Shown here piece after piece: positions 41,560 through 50,495 of a DNA stretch of 64,000 nucleotides. Below the pieces are notes generated by a model that was given only the letters and a program-made list of their open reading frames with translations, was not told where the DNA came from and ran no database searches. The stretch lies in assembly GCF_900109775.1 (NCBI RefSeq), contig NZ_FOAX01000003.1, positions 248,001-312,000 on the forward strand, read 5' to 3'. Both the position numbers and the translations under genes were made by a program. This DNA comes from Pseudoxanthomonas sp. GM95. GTDB lineage: Bacteria > Pseudomonadota > Gammaproteobacteria > Xanthomonadales > Xanthomonadaceae. Positions within the stretch are counted from its first letter, which is position 1; every line of letters begins with the position of its first letter.

Positions 41560-42658
41560 GGTGTCCCTCCTCGCCGGCGTCGCGCGACTGCGGCAGCAAC
41601 AGGGTGAAAACGGTATGGCCCGGGCGCGAGCGGAAGCCCAGCGAACCGCGGTGTTCGCGCGCGACCTGCTGGGCCAGCGCGAGCCCTAAGCCGCTGCCTT
41701 CGGCACGCCCGGAAACCAGCGGCAGGAACAGGTGTTCGGCCAGTTCTTCGGGCACGCCGCGGCCGTCGTCGATGATTTCCAGCCGCAGCGCACGCGCATG
41801 CAGCTGGTCGTGGATGCGCAGGCCGTGCTCGACCCGCGTGCGCAGCGTGATCAGGCCGGCGCCTGCCTGCATCGCATTGCCGACCAGGTTCCATACCGCC
41901 TGGGTCAAGCGATCGGCGTCGCCATGGATCTCCGGCAGGCTGGGGTCGTAATCGCGCTGCAGGCGCACCTCGCCGTTGCCGTTGCTGTCGGTCTCGGCTA
42001 GGCGCAGCACGCGCTCCAGCACGGCGTGGATGTTCAAGGAGGCATGCGGCTGCTGCGAAGCCGGCGACAGCAGGCGGTCGAGCAGGTTGTTGAGGCGCTC
42101 GGCTTCGGCCTCGATCAGGCCGATCAGCTCGCGCTCGTCGTCGTTGTCATTGCGGTGCAGGGCGCGGCGCGACAGCAGCTGGGCGGCGCCTTTCAGGCCG
42201 GCCAGCGGGTTGCGCAGCTCGTGCGCCAATCCACGCAGGGCGGCCGCCAGGGCGCTGGGTAGCGCCTGGGCCGGATCCAGCGCGGGGAAATCGTCGACCG
42301 GGTGGGCTTCCATCAACCAGCCCCCCTCGTCGGTGCGGGACAGCCAACCTTCGGCAAACCGCGGCGCTTCGCCGGGAATGCCCAAGGCGACCCGGTGCAG
42401 GCGCAGCAGGTCGCGGTCCGTGTTGTCCATGAAGCGGGCCATGGCATCGCCATCCATTTCCAATGCGGCCAGGGGGCGCCCCAGCAGGCGCCGGGGGCTG
42501 ACGCCGAGCCAGCGTGCAAACGCGGCATTGGCGCCAAGGACCAGGCCGTCAGCATCTGCCCAGGCCACCGGGGTGCTGAGGGCATCCGGGGTGGGTGCGT
42601 CGGTCACAGGTCCTACGGGAGCTTCGAATGCAGAGAGTTCGGAGTCCGGGGGCGGCAT
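41549..42658 (-). CDS. ntrB: Nitrogen sensor kinase NtrB
   Basis: Predicted 369 residues, soluble. An N-terminal PAS-like domain (about 30-125; ADGLVLGANAAFARWLGVSP) precedes the dimer/phosphorylation helix with His146 (LAHELRNPLAGLKGAAQLL) and a HATPase domain with N box (AVWNLVGNAMQAG), G1 (DDGRGVP) and G2 (EGSGLGLALAQQV). NtrB phosphorylates or dephosphorylates NtrC under PII control; the PII gene (glnK) lies in the same block. The ATG (42658-42656) lies inside a perfect palindrome, and I see no ribosome site immediately before it, so translation may be leaderless or depend on the upstream gene. Confidence 0.95.
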   Translation of the reverse strand: MPPPDSELSAFEAPVGPVTDAPTPDALSTPVAWADADGLVLGANAAFARWLGVSPRRLLGRPLAALEMDGDAMARFMDNTDRDLLRLHRVALGIPGEAPRFAEGWLSRTDEGGWLMEAHPVDDFPALDPAQALPSALAAALRGLAHELRNPLAGLKGAAQLLSRRALHRNDNDDERELIGLIEAEAERLNNLLDRLLSPASQQPHASLNIHAVLERVLRLAETDSNGNGEVRLQRDYDPSLPEIHGDADRLTQAVWNLVGNAMQAGAGLITLRTRVEHGLRIHDQLHARALRLEIIDDGRGVPEELAEHLFLPLVSGRAEGSGLGLALAQQVAREHRGSLGFRSRPGHTVFTLLLPQSRDAGEEGHHVH

Positions 42659-42683
42659 TGCACCATCTTAGTGCAATGCCGCC
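42651..42683. promoter_or_regulatory. Palindrome with NtrC-like dyad over the ntrB start codon
   Basis: GGCGGCATTGCAC (42651-42663) and GTGCAATGCCGCC (42671-42683) are perfect 13-bp arms with a 7-base loop. The centre reads TGCACCATCTTAGTGCA (42659-42675), one base off the 17-bp NtrC consensus TGCACCA-N3-TGGTGCA. The ntrB ATG is in the left arm. On the minus strand, TAAGAT in the loop region could be a -10 box that would start RNA at the A of the ATG (leaderless). NtrC bound here would block that promoter, like NtrC control of glnL in enterics. No T-run follows, so it is not a terminator. Confidence 0.6.
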
Positions 42684-42697
42684 GTCCGGTTGTTGGA

Positions 42698-44170
42698 TCA
42701 GGCCTCGTAGGCCGATTCGCCGTGCGACGTGATGTCCAGACCCTCGCGCTCGGCGTCTTCGCTCACGCGCAGGCCGAACACCAGCTTGGCGATCAGGAAG
42801 CCCACGATCGACACGATGCCGATCCAGACCACCGTGACCACGACGCCTTCGATCTGGATCACGACCTGACTGGCGATGGAGTAGTCATCGCCCTTCACGC
42901 CGCCCAGCGAGCCGGCCGAGAACACGCCGGTCAGGATTGCGCCGACGATGCCGCCGATGCCGTGCACGCCGAACACGTCCAGCGTGTCGTCGGCCTTGAG
43001 CAGCTTCTTCAGGCCGGTGACGCCCCACACGCAGACAAACGCAGCGATGGCGCCGATGGCGATCGCACCGAACGGGCCGACGGTGCCGCAGGCCGGGGTG
43101 ATGCCGACCAGGCCAGCCACCGCACCCGAGGCCACGCCCAAGGCGGAGGACTTGCCCTTGAAGAGCTTCTCGGCCAGCGCCCAGGCCAGGATCGCCGCGG
43201 CGGTTGCCAGCATGGTGTTGAGGAAGGCCAGCGCCGCACCGGCATTGGCTTCCAGGTTGGAACCGGCGTTGAAGCCGAACCAGCCCACCCACAGCAGCGA
43301 GGCACCGACGAAGGTGTGCGTGACGTTATGCGGCTTCAGCGCGACCTGGCCAAAGCCCAGGCGCTTGCCGACGAAGTACGAACCCACCAGGCCGGCGACA
43401 CCGGCGTTGATGTGCACGACCGTGCCGCCTGCGAAGTCCAGCGCGCCCTTCTCGAACAGGAAGCCACCGGCGGCCCAGACCATGTGCGCCATCGGCAGGT
43501 AGCCGACGGTGAACCAGATCACCGAGAACAGCAGCACCGCGGCGAACTTCACGCGCTCGGCGAAGGCGCCGACGATCAGCGCACCGGTGATGCCGGCGAA
43601 GGTCAGCTGGAACACCACGAACACCATCTCCGGCAGGCTGACGCCCTTGGTGAAGGTGGCCGCGAGCGACTCAAGCGTCACGCCCTTGAGGAAGGCCTTG
43701 TCCAGGTTGCCGATCCACGGACCGTCACCCGAGAACGCCAGGCTGTAGCCGTAGATGACCCACAGGATCGAGATCAGCGAGAACACGGTGATGACCTGGA
43801 TCAGCACCGACAGCACGTTCTTCGAACGCACCATGCCGCCGTAGAACAGCGCCAGGCCCGGCACCGTCATCAGCAGCACCAGCAGCGTGGAGGTCAGCAT
43901 CCAGGCCACGTCGCCCTTTTCGACGATGTCGGCCGCAGGTGCGGCTTCTTCGGTCGGGGCAGCAGCTTCGGCGGCGGCCGGCGCAGCGGCCGGTTCCGGC
44001 GCGGCTTCAGCAGGTGCTTCGGCAGCCGGGGCCTCGGTGGTGGCCGGCGCGGAGGTTTCCTGCGCGGCGACGCTGAACGCGGTGCTGGCGGCCATCACGC
44101 CGAATACGGTCGCAAGGCACAGCACCTGCAGGCGGGTCTTCAACCCGGAGAGCAGACGACGAGTCTTCAT
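42698..44170 (-). CDS. amtB: Ammonium transporter AmtB with signal peptide and Ala/Pro/Glu-rich periplasmic extension
   Basis: Predicted 490 residues. A signal peptide (about 1-37, cleaved near AQETS) and an A/P/E-rich segment (about 38-81) precede the first of eleven membrane helices. The twin pore His are present (GGTVVHINAGVAG and VFGVHGIGGIVG), as are FGF-type and aromatic gate residues (LWVGWFGFNAGS). It imports ammonium and is blocked by PII (GlnK), whose gene lies 23 bp upstream on the same strand. The extension is longer than in E. coli AmtB and low-complexity, so it is probably a disordered external tail. An ntrB promoter region follows the stop after 39 bp. Confidence 0.94.
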   Translation of the reverse strand: MKTRRLLSGLKTRLQVLCLATVFGVMAASTAFSVAAQETSAPATTEAPAAEAPAEAAPEPAAAPAAAEAAAPTEEAAPAADIVEKGDVAWMLTSTLLVLLMTVPGLALFYGGMVRSKNVLSVLIQVITVFSLISILWVIYGYSLAFSGDGPWIGNLDKAFLKGVTLESLAATFTKGVSLPEMVFVVFQLTFAGITGALIVGAFAERVKFAAVLLFSVIWFTVGYLPMAHMVWAAGGFLFEKGALDFAGGTVVHINAGVAGLVGSYFVGKRLGFGQVALKPHNVTHTFVGASLLWVGWFGFNAGSNLEANAGAALAFLNTMLATAAAILAWALAEKLFKGKSSALGVASGAVAGLVGITPACGTVGPFGAIAIGAIAAFVCVWGVTGLKKLLKADDTLDVFGVHGIGGIVGAILTGVFSAGSLGGVKGDDYSIASQVVIQIEGVVVTVVWIGIVSIVGFLIAKLVFGLRVSEDAEREGLDITSHGESAYEA

Positions 44171-44193
44171 GTGGGGGTTCTCTCCGAGTGGGT

Positions 44194-44871
<678 letters not shown>

Positions 44872-46281
44872 TCAGTTGGCGTAGTACAGCTGGTACTCCA
44901 GCGGATGCGTGGCGGCGCGGAACTTGGTGACTTCCTGCATCTTCAGGTCGATGTAACCGTCGATCAGGTCGTCGGTGAACACGCCACCGGCCTTGAGGAA
45001 TTCGCGGTCCTTGTCCAGCGCTTCCAGGGCCTGGTCGAGCGAGGAGCAGACCTGCGGGATCAGCTTCTCTTCTTCCGGCGGCAGGTCGTACAGATCCTTG
45101 TCGCTCGGTTCGCCCGGGTCGATCTGGTTCTTGATGCCGTCCAGGCCGGCCATCATCAGCGCAGCGAAGGTCAGGTAACCGGACTGCAGCGGATCCGGGA
45201 AACGGACCTCGATGCGGCGGGCCTTCGGGTTGGCCACCCACGGAATGCGGCACGAGGCCGAGCGGTTACGGGCCGAATAGGCCAGCATCACCGGCGCTTC
45301 GAAGCCCGGGACCAGGCGCTTGTAGCTGTTGGTGCCCGAGTTGGAGAACGCGTTGATCGCCTTGGCGTGCTTGAAGATGCCGCCGATGTACCACAGCGCC
45401 AGCTGCGACAGGCCGCCGTAGCCGTCACCGGTGAACAGGTTGGTCCCGTCCTTGGCCAGCGACTGGTGCACGTGCATGCCGCTGCCGTTGTCGCCGACGA
45501 TCGGCTTGGGCATGAAGGTGGCGGTCTTGCCATTGCGGAAGGCGACGTTCTTGACGATGTACTTCATCGCCAGCAGTTCGTCGGCCTTCTTCACCAGCGA
45601 GTTGAAGCGGGTGCCGATTTCGCACTGGCCGGCGGTGGCCACTTCATGGTGGTGCACTTCGGTCGAGATGCCGACCTGCTCCAGCGTCTTGACCATCTCG
45701 GCGCGGATGTCGTGCAGCGAGTCGGTCGGCGGGACGGGGAAGTAACCACCCTTCACGCCCGGACGGTAGCCGCTGTTGCCGCCTTCGTACTTGGCGCCGG
45801 TGTTCCAGGCCGCTTCTTCGGAATCGACCTTGAAGAAGGTGTTGCCCATGTCATTGGAGAAGCGCACCGAGTCGAAGATGAAGAACTCGGGCTCCGGGCC
45901 GAAGAAGGCCTGGTCGGCGATGCCGCTGGACTTGAGGTAGGCCTCGGCACGCTTGGCCACGCCGCGCGGGCAACGCGCATACGGGGTCATGGTGGCCGGG
46001 TCCAGCACGTCGCAGGTGATGTTGATGGTCGGATCGGCGTAGAACGGATCCAGGTAGGCGGTGTCGGCGTCCGGCATCAGGACCATGTCCGACTCGTTGA
46101 TGCCCTTCCAGCCGCTGATCGAGCTGCCGTCGAACATCTTGCCTTCTTCGAACAGGCTCGGCTCGACGATGTTGATCGGGAAGGTGACGTGCTGTTCCAC
46201 GCCGCGCAGGTCAACGAAGCGCAGGTCGACGAACTCGGCCTTGGTTTCCTTGATCAGCTTTTCGACTTTGTCGACGGACAT
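44872..46281 (-). CDS. glnA: Glutamine synthetase, type I
   Basis: Predicted 469 residues, full length for dodecameric GSI. It makes glutamine from glutamate, ammonia and ATP. Conserved parts: [29 protein letters not shown], the metal/glutamate site region [25 protein letters not shown] (first residues listed near about 260), [20 protein letters not shown], and the adenylylation loop DLYDLPPEE with Tyr at about 397, so it is the adenylylatable type. It is a single gene with its own sigma-54 promoter and NtrC-like sites upstream (46331-46455), separated from glnK by a terminator. Confidence 0.97.
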   Translation of the reverse strand: MSVDKVEKLIKETKAEFVDLRFVDLRGVEQHVTFPINIVEPSLFEEGKMFDGSSISGWKGINESDMVLMPDADTAYLDPFYADPTINITCDVLDPATMTPYARCPRGVAKRAEAYLKSSGIADQAFFGPEPEFFIFDSVRFSNDMGNTFFKVDSEEAAWNTGAKYEGGNSGYRPGVKGGYFPVPPTDSLHDIRAEMVKTLEQVGISTEVHHHEVATAGQCEIGTRFNSLVKKADELLAMKYIVKNVAFRNGKTATFMPKPIVGDNGSGMHVHQSLAKDGTNLFTGDGYGGLSQLALWYIGGIFKHAKAINAFSNSGTNSYKRLVPGFEAPVMLAYSARNRSASCRIPWVANPKARRIEVRFPDPLQSGYLTFAALMMAGLDGIKNQIDPGEPSDKDLYDLPPEEEKLIPQVCSSLDQALEALDKDREFLKAGGVFTDDLIDGYIDLKMQEVTKFRAATHPLEYQLYYAN

Positions 46282-46330
46282 CTTTGCTCCTCGGATCTTT
46301 TGGTGAGGTGGAATGTGTGACGGTGGTATC

Positions 46331-46346
46331 GCAAAGCACGTGCCAA
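46331..46346 (-). promoter_or_regulatory. Sigma-54 promoter of glnA
   Basis: On the minus strand 46346-46331 reads TTGGCACGTGCTTTGC, matching the TGGCACG-N4-TTGC consensus exactly, with GG at -24 and GC at -12. RNA would start about 12 bases on, near 46319, giving a leader of about 38 bases before ATG 46281. Confidence 0.9.
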
Positions 46347-46395
46347 CTTTGGAGACCCCGTAAGTCGCTGTTTTCTATACACAACCTTCACGGCA

Positions 46396-46455
46396 CGCAC
46401 CACGATTGTGCACCATTTTCGTGCAATCCGGACTTCAATGCACCGTCGACGTGCA
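46396..46455. promoter_or_regulatory. Three NtrC-like sites upstream of glnA
   Basis: Three 17-bp dyads fit the NtrC pattern TGCACCA-N3-TGGTGCA: CGCACCACGATTGTGCA (46396-46412), TGCACCATTTTCGTGCA (46409-46425, sharing 4 bp with the first) and TGCACCGTCGACGTGCA (46439-46455). They lie about 75-135 bp upstream of the predicted start, the usual distance for an NtrC enhancer. They also sit close to the uppP start (46505), so they could affect that divergent gene. Confidence 0.8.
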
Positions 46456-46504
46456 TCTTCAAATCCCCGTATGCTTGGGGTCCCCCACGTCTTTCCTGTC
46501 CAAC

Positions 46505-47299
46505 ATGTCAGAAATGCTCGCCGCGCTGCTGCTCGGCATTCTCGAAGGCCTGACCGAATTCCTGCCCATCTCCAGCACCGGCCATCTGTTGATCGCCCAA
46601 CACTGGCTCCCGCGGCAAACCGACTTCTTCAACATCATCATCCAGGCCGGCGCGATCATCGCGGTGGTGCTGGTCTTCCGGCAGCGGCTGATCTCGCTGG
46701 CCTTCGGCTGGCGCGATCCGGTCCAGCGCGACTATCTGTTCAAGCTGGGCACCGCCTTCGTGGTCACCGCCGTAGTCGGCCTGATCGTGCGCAAGCTGGG
46801 CTGGGAACTGCCCGAGACGGTGACGCCAGTGGCCTGGGCGCTGATCATCGGCGGCTTCTGGATGATCCTGGCCGAGCGCCTGTCCGAGCGCCGCGGCGAC
46901 CAGCCGAACGTGACCTGGACCGTGGCAGTGCTGGTCGGCCTGGCGCAGGTGGTGGCCGGCGTGTTCCCGGGCACCTCGCGCTCGGCCGCGGCGATCTTCA
47001 TCGCGATGCTGGCCGGCACCAGCCGGCGCGCCTCGGCCACCGAGTTCGCCTTCCTGGTCGGCATCCCGACCATGTTCGCCGCCAGCGGCTACACCTTCCT
47101 GGAACTGGCCAAGGACGGGCAGCTGGGCCAGGTGGACTGGGCCGCGGTGGCAGTGGCATTCGTGGCGGCGGCGGTCACCGGCTTCATCGTGGTGCGCTGG
47201 CTGCTGGGCTTCATCAAGTCGCACCGCTACACCGGCTTTGCGATCTACCGCATCGTGCTGGGCGTGGCGCTGCTGCTGTTCCTGCCCAGCGGCGCCTGA
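46505..47299 (+). CDS. uppP: Undecaprenyl-diphosphatase
   Basis: Predicted 264 residues, multi-spanning membrane protein. It recycles undecaprenyl diphosphate to the monophosphate lipid carrier used for peptidoglycan and other envelope sugars, and its loss or excess changes bacitracin sensitivity. Both family motifs are present: EGLTEFLPISSTGHLL at the N-terminus (Glu/Ser active-site region) and PGTSRSAAAIFIAMLAG (about 155). ATG 46505 is close to a second in-frame ATG 9 bp on; neither has a strong ribosome site. It is a single gene, ended by the terminator at 47322-47350. Confidence 0.95.
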   Translation: MSEMLAALLLGILEGLTEFLPISSTGHLLIAQHWLPRQTDFFNIIIQAGAIIAVVLVFRQRLISLAFGWRDPVQRDYLFKLGTAFVVTAVVGLIVRKLGWELPETVTPVAWALIIGGFWMILAERLSERRGDQPNVTWTVAVLVGLAQVVAGVFPGTSRSAAAIFIAMLAGTSRRASATEFAFLVGIPTMFAASGYTFLELAKDGQLGQVDWAAVAVAFVAAAVTGFIVVRWLLGFIKSHRYTGFAIYRIVLGVALLLFLPSGA

Positions 47300-47321
47300 G
47301 CCTCAACAAGGCCGCACAACG

Positions 47322-47350
47322 AAAAAGCCCGCGCAGTGCGCGGGCTTTTT
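47322..47350. terminator. Strong terminator between uppP and the PEBP gene
   Basis: AAAAAGCCCGCGC (47322-47334) pairs perfectly with GCGCGGGCTTTTT (47338-47350), loop AGT. T-runs occur on both strands, so it can end both convergent transcripts. Confidence 0.92.
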
Positions 47351-47370
47351 TATTTCATGCAGGCAGGCCC

Positions 47371-47988
47371 TCAGCCGGCGAGGACCTTCGCATTGAGCGA
47401 GTAGGTGCCGATCCACTCGGCCTGCGCCAGCACATGGCCTTCGATCGCGGCCTGCACGTCCTGACCGTTGAAACCAGCCTCCAGCGGCAGCGTCGCCACG
47501 TTCAGCGCATACAGGCGGAAATGGTAGTGATGCAGCCGCAGGTCGTTGTATGGCGGATACGGGCCGTCATAGCCGAAGTATTCGCCGCCAAGATCGGCGT
47601 GTCCGGCGAAATAGCCGGTGTAGTCGTTCAAGCCCTGGCGCGCGCCGGCCGGGCCGGCGGGATCGCGCTTGCCCTTCGCCACGAAGCCATCGCTGCAACT
47701 GCCTTCGGCGAGCTCGCGCAGGTCGGCCGGCAGGTCGATCATCACCCAGTGGAAAAAGTCCGCGCGCGGCTGATCGACCGGCACTTCCATGTCGTCGCGA
47801 TTGGTCGTCTCGGCCACCGTCGGCACGTCCGGATCCACGCACAACAGTGCGAACGAATGCGTGCCGTCCGGCACCTCGCGCCAGGCCAGCTGCGGATTGC
47901 GATTGGGCGCAAAACCCTGGGCATCGCCTCCTGCGAACGCGACCGGAATCGGCGCGCCATTGGCGAAACTGTCACTGTGGATGCGCAT
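47371..47988 (-). CDS. YbhB/YbcL-family phosphatidylethanolamine-binding-like protein
   Basis: Predicted 205 residues from ATG 47988, with AGGAG 7 bp upstream. The PEBP fold is shown by NPQLAWREVPDGTHSFALLC (central strand), DPDVP, FFHWVMIDLPADL and GGEYFGYDGPYPPYNDLRLH followed by HHYHFRLYALN, the conserved ligand-binding pocket segments. No signal peptide is seen, so it is cytoplasmic, like E. coli YbhB. The ligand is unknown; small molecules bind the pocket in relatives. It starts 58 bp from the YheT-like gene's end, on the same strand. Confidence 0.9.
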   Translation of the reverse strand: MRIHSDSFANGAPIPVAFAGGDAQGFAPNRNPQLAWREVPDGTHSFALLCVDPDVPTVAETTNRDDMEVPVDQPRADFFHWVMIDLPADLRELAEGSCSDGFVAKGKRDPAGPAGARQGLNDYTGYFAGHADLGGEYFGYDGPYPPYNDLRLHHYHFRLYALNVATLPLEAGFNGQDVQAAIEGHVLAQAEWIGTYSLNAKVLAG

Positions 47989-48046
47989 GCAGATGCTCCT
48001 GTTGGGGGATGTCAGTCCGTTGCCACGCGGCCCGCGGGCCGGCAGC

Positions 48047-49120
48047 TCAACCGCGGGTCAAACGATCGGTGACCCAGCGTTCGCCGAAGCCGTCGCAGTG
48101 GGCGTTTTCGATGAAGCCGCAATGGCCGCCCCAGCGCGCGACTTCCAGCCGGGCGGTGGCCGGCAGCTGCCAGTTGGCGAAGTCCGCGAAGGGAATCACC
48201 GGATCGTCCTGGGCCATCAGGATGTTGGCCGGGACGGTCATGTTGGCCAGGCGGGCGCCGGCGACCGAGTAGCCTTCGAGATAGTTTTCCAGCGTGCCGA
48301 AGTCGGTTTCGTTCTCGACCATCCAGCGGGTCAGCTCGCGCACGCTGAGCGAGAGCGTTTCATCGTCGTAGACGTGGCGCTCGGGAAACAGTTCGCGCTT
48401 GAGCTCCAGCGAATGCCGCCACTTGCGCTGGAAATACCAGTGGTACAGCGGCAGGCCGCGCTCCATGCCCATCAGCGCCGCGTGCGGATCCAGCACCGGA
48501 CAGACCGCGGCCACGTGCTTGAGCGGCAGGCCGATCTCCGGCGCGCGCAGCGCCAGGCGCAGTGCGAAGTTGCCACCGAGCGAATAGCCGGCGGCCACCA
48601 GTGGCCGCTGTGGGAATTTCTCGGCTACGTCGATCGCCGCATGCAGCACTTCGGGCAACAGGCAGGAATGGAAGATGTCTTCGTTGAGGTGGTGCGTGTT
48701 GCCGTGGTCACGGAAGTTCAGGCGCACCACCTCGTAACCGGCTTCCAGCAGGCTGGCGGCGGTCATGCGCATGTAGCTGGATTCGGCGCTGCCTTCCCAG
48801 CCATGCAGCAGCAGCGCCAGGCCGCGCACCTCCATGCCGGGGATCACGGTGTGCCAGCCCTGCAGGCGCACGCCCGCGCCGCCATCGAAGATGTGCTCGG
48901 TGCTGACCGCGCCCAGCGCCTGCAGGCGGCGTAGCCCGCGACGACGACGCAGGTCGCTGGAACTCAGGATCGACTGCAGGTGCGCGTTACGCAGCCAGCG
49001 TGGCGGCAGGTAGTCCTCCGGCGAGACCGGATCGGCACCAGCCAGCGCCTCGACCGTCGCGCGCTGCGCGGGCACCAGTCTGGCCTCGGCAAGCGCGGGC
49101 CGGCCGCCGAAGCCCAGCAT
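48047..49120 (-). CDS. YheT-family alpha/beta hydrolase
   Basis: Predicted 357 residues from ATG 49120, with GAGG upstream. Alpha/beta-hydrolase features: LLLHGWEGSAESSYMR (oxyanion region), VVRLNFRDHGNTHHLNED, nucleophile elbow VAAGYSLGGNFALR (Ser in GYSLGG), and the late acidic and His residues in DDPVIPF and GGHCGF. This is the YheT/UPF0017 group of hydrolases acting on unknown lipid-like esters. The start lies 2 bp after the PlsC-like gene's stop, so the two are coupled and may act in lipid turnover together; that is inference. Confidence 0.88.
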   Translation of the reverse strand: MLGFGGRPALAEARLVPAQRATVEALAGADPVSPEDYLPPRWLRNAHLQSILSSSDLRRRRGLRRLQALGAVSTEHIFDGGAGVRLQGWHTVIPGMEVRGLALLLHGWEGSAESSYMRMTAASLLEAGYEVVRLNFRDHGNTHHLNEDIFHSCLLPEVLHAAIDVAEKFPQRPLVAAGYSLGGNFALRLALRAPEIGLPLKHVAAVCPVLDPHAALMGMERGLPLYHWYFQRKWRHSLELKRELFPERHVYDDETLSLSVRELTRWMVENETDFGTLENYLEGYSVAGARLANMTVPANILMAQDDPVIPFADFANWQLPATARLEVARWGGHCGFIENAHCDGFGERWVTDRLTRG

Positions 49121-49122
49121 CC

Positions 49123-49917
49123 TCAGGCCTCCATCGCCGCGACGATGCGCGCCCGGGCGGTGTCGGCGATCTGGCGCCGGCCTTGGACCTGGTCGGGATA
49201 GATGGGTTCGAGGAAGCAGACATCGGCCACGCGCGCAGGTTCGCCCAGCAGGCGCAGAAAATTCGTGAAAAAGCTTTCGCGCGGGCCGAAGGCGACGATC
49301 GACTGGGCGTTGCCGTGGTCGCCGTAGCGCAGCGCGACCGGCTGCACCGGCACGACGGCCTCGACCGCCGGCTGGAAGATGCGCGCGTGGAACGGGCCGA
49401 CCTCGGCGCCATCGCGGGTGCGGCCTTCGGGGAACACCGCGACCGGGCGGCCCTGCTGCAGGCGCTCCAGCATCGCGTCCATCACCCCGCCCAGCGACTC
49501 GGTGCTGCCGCGCTGGTGGAAGATGGTCTCGCCGCGCTCGGCCAGCCAGCCCACCACCGGCCAGCTGCGGATCTCCTGCTTGGCCACGAACCCGACCATG
49601 CGCTGGCTGTGGACCATCTCGATATCCACCCAGCTGACGTGGTTGGAGACGAACATCACCGCGCCTTTGAGCGGCGTGCCGCTGCGACGCAGACGGAAGC
49701 CGAAGATGCGCATCAGCGCGGCCGACCAGTGTTCGACCGAGAACTGCTTGAGCGTGCGCCCGGCCACCGGCAGGCCGGCCCACAGCGGCACCATCATCAG
49801 CAGCAACAGCGGCAGCATCACGAACACGTGCACCAGCAAGAGCGGGGTACGCAGCAGGTAACGGAACGCGCGGCCGGCGCCACTTGCCGCTGGCGCCGGG
49901 GTGGATGTCGAAATCAT
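49123..49917 (-). CDS. 1-acyl-sn-glycerol-3-phosphate acyltransferase (PlsC-like)
   Basis: Predicted 264 residues. A hydrophobic N-terminal segment (LLLVHVFVMLPLLLLMMVPL) anchors it in the inner membrane. The acyltransferase motifs are FVSNHVSWVDIEM (the His-x4-Asp catalytic motif), a middle RGST segment and VAVFPEGRTRDG (the phosphate-binding FPEGRT motif), as in the LPLAT/AGPAT family. It probably adds the second fatty acid to lysophosphatidate. A canonical plsC may exist elsewhere; this could be a paralogue with a different acceptor. It ends 2 bp before the YheT-like start. Confidence 0.88.
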   Translation of the reverse strand: MISTSTPAPAASGAGRAFRYLLRTPLLLVHVFVMLPLLLLMMVPLWAGLPVAGRTLKQFSVEHWSAALMRIFGFRLRRSGTPLKGAVMFVSNHVSWVDIEMVHSQRMVGFVAKQEIRSWPVVGWLAERGETIFHQRGSTESLGGVMDAMLERLQQGRPVAVFPEGRTRDGAEVGPFHARIFQPAVEAVVPVQPVALRYGDHGNAQSIVAFGPRESFFTNFLRLLGEPARVADVCFLEPIYPDQVQGRRQIADTARARIVAAMEA

Positions 49918-50045
49918 GACGGCACGATACCGGAACGCCTCGGTGTCCTGCTACTGGAACGCCCTTAAAAGCAGCGTTCCGTCAGCCGGCGGCGGGTTTC
50001 ACGCGGCTTTGCACACGTGGCGCGTCCGCCTTGGCCGCGTTCGCG

Positions 50046-50474
50046 TCAGGCCGGCTTGTTGACCACGGCCAGGGTCAGGCGCGAGACGCAGACCGGCTTG
50101 CCGCGAGCGTTCTCGATGCGGATGTCCCAGACCTGGGTGCTGCGACCGATGTGGATCGCCCGCGCAGTGCCGGTGACCAGGCCGGTCTTCTCGCCACGAA
50201 TGTGGTTGGCGTTGATTTCCAGGCCGACCACGCCCTGGGTGTCGGGATCGAGCACGCTCAGGCCGCCAGCCAGGCTGCCCAGGGTTTCGGCCAGCACCAC
50301 CGAGGCGCCGCCATGCAGCAGGCCGAACGGCTGGTGCGTGCGCGCTTCGACCGGCATGGTGCCGCGCAGCCAGTCATCGCCGGCTTCGGTGATGACGATG
50401 CCGAGATGGCCGACCAGGTTGCCGGCTGACATCGCGTTGAGGGCGTCGAGATCGACGGGGGCACGGAACACCAT
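50046..50474 (-). CDS. Hotdog-fold acyl-CoA thioesterase (PaaI/YdiI-like)
   Basis: Predicted 142 residues. The hotdog signature is PFGLLHGGASVVLAETLGSL (HGGxxxxLAE, helix with the catalytic Glu), preceded by strand residues in LGIVITEAGDDWLRGTMPVE and followed by LEINANHIRG and ARAIHIGRSTQVWDIRIEN. It belongs to the YdiI/MenI/EntH-type thioesterases that hydrolyse aromatic or fatty acyl-CoA. The substrate is not determined. It is the last gene of a five-gene minus-strand operon, 21 bp after the phospholipase D stop. Confidence 0.85.
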   Translation of the reverse strand: MVFRAPVDLDALNAMSAGNLVGHLGIVITEAGDDWLRGTMPVEARTHQPFGLLHGGASVVLAETLGSLAGGLSVLDPDTQGVVGLEINANHIRGEKTGLVTGTARAIHIGRSTQVWDIRIENARGKPVCVSRLTLAVVNKPA

Positions 50475-50495
50475 CGCAAAGTCCTTCGTAAGGGA

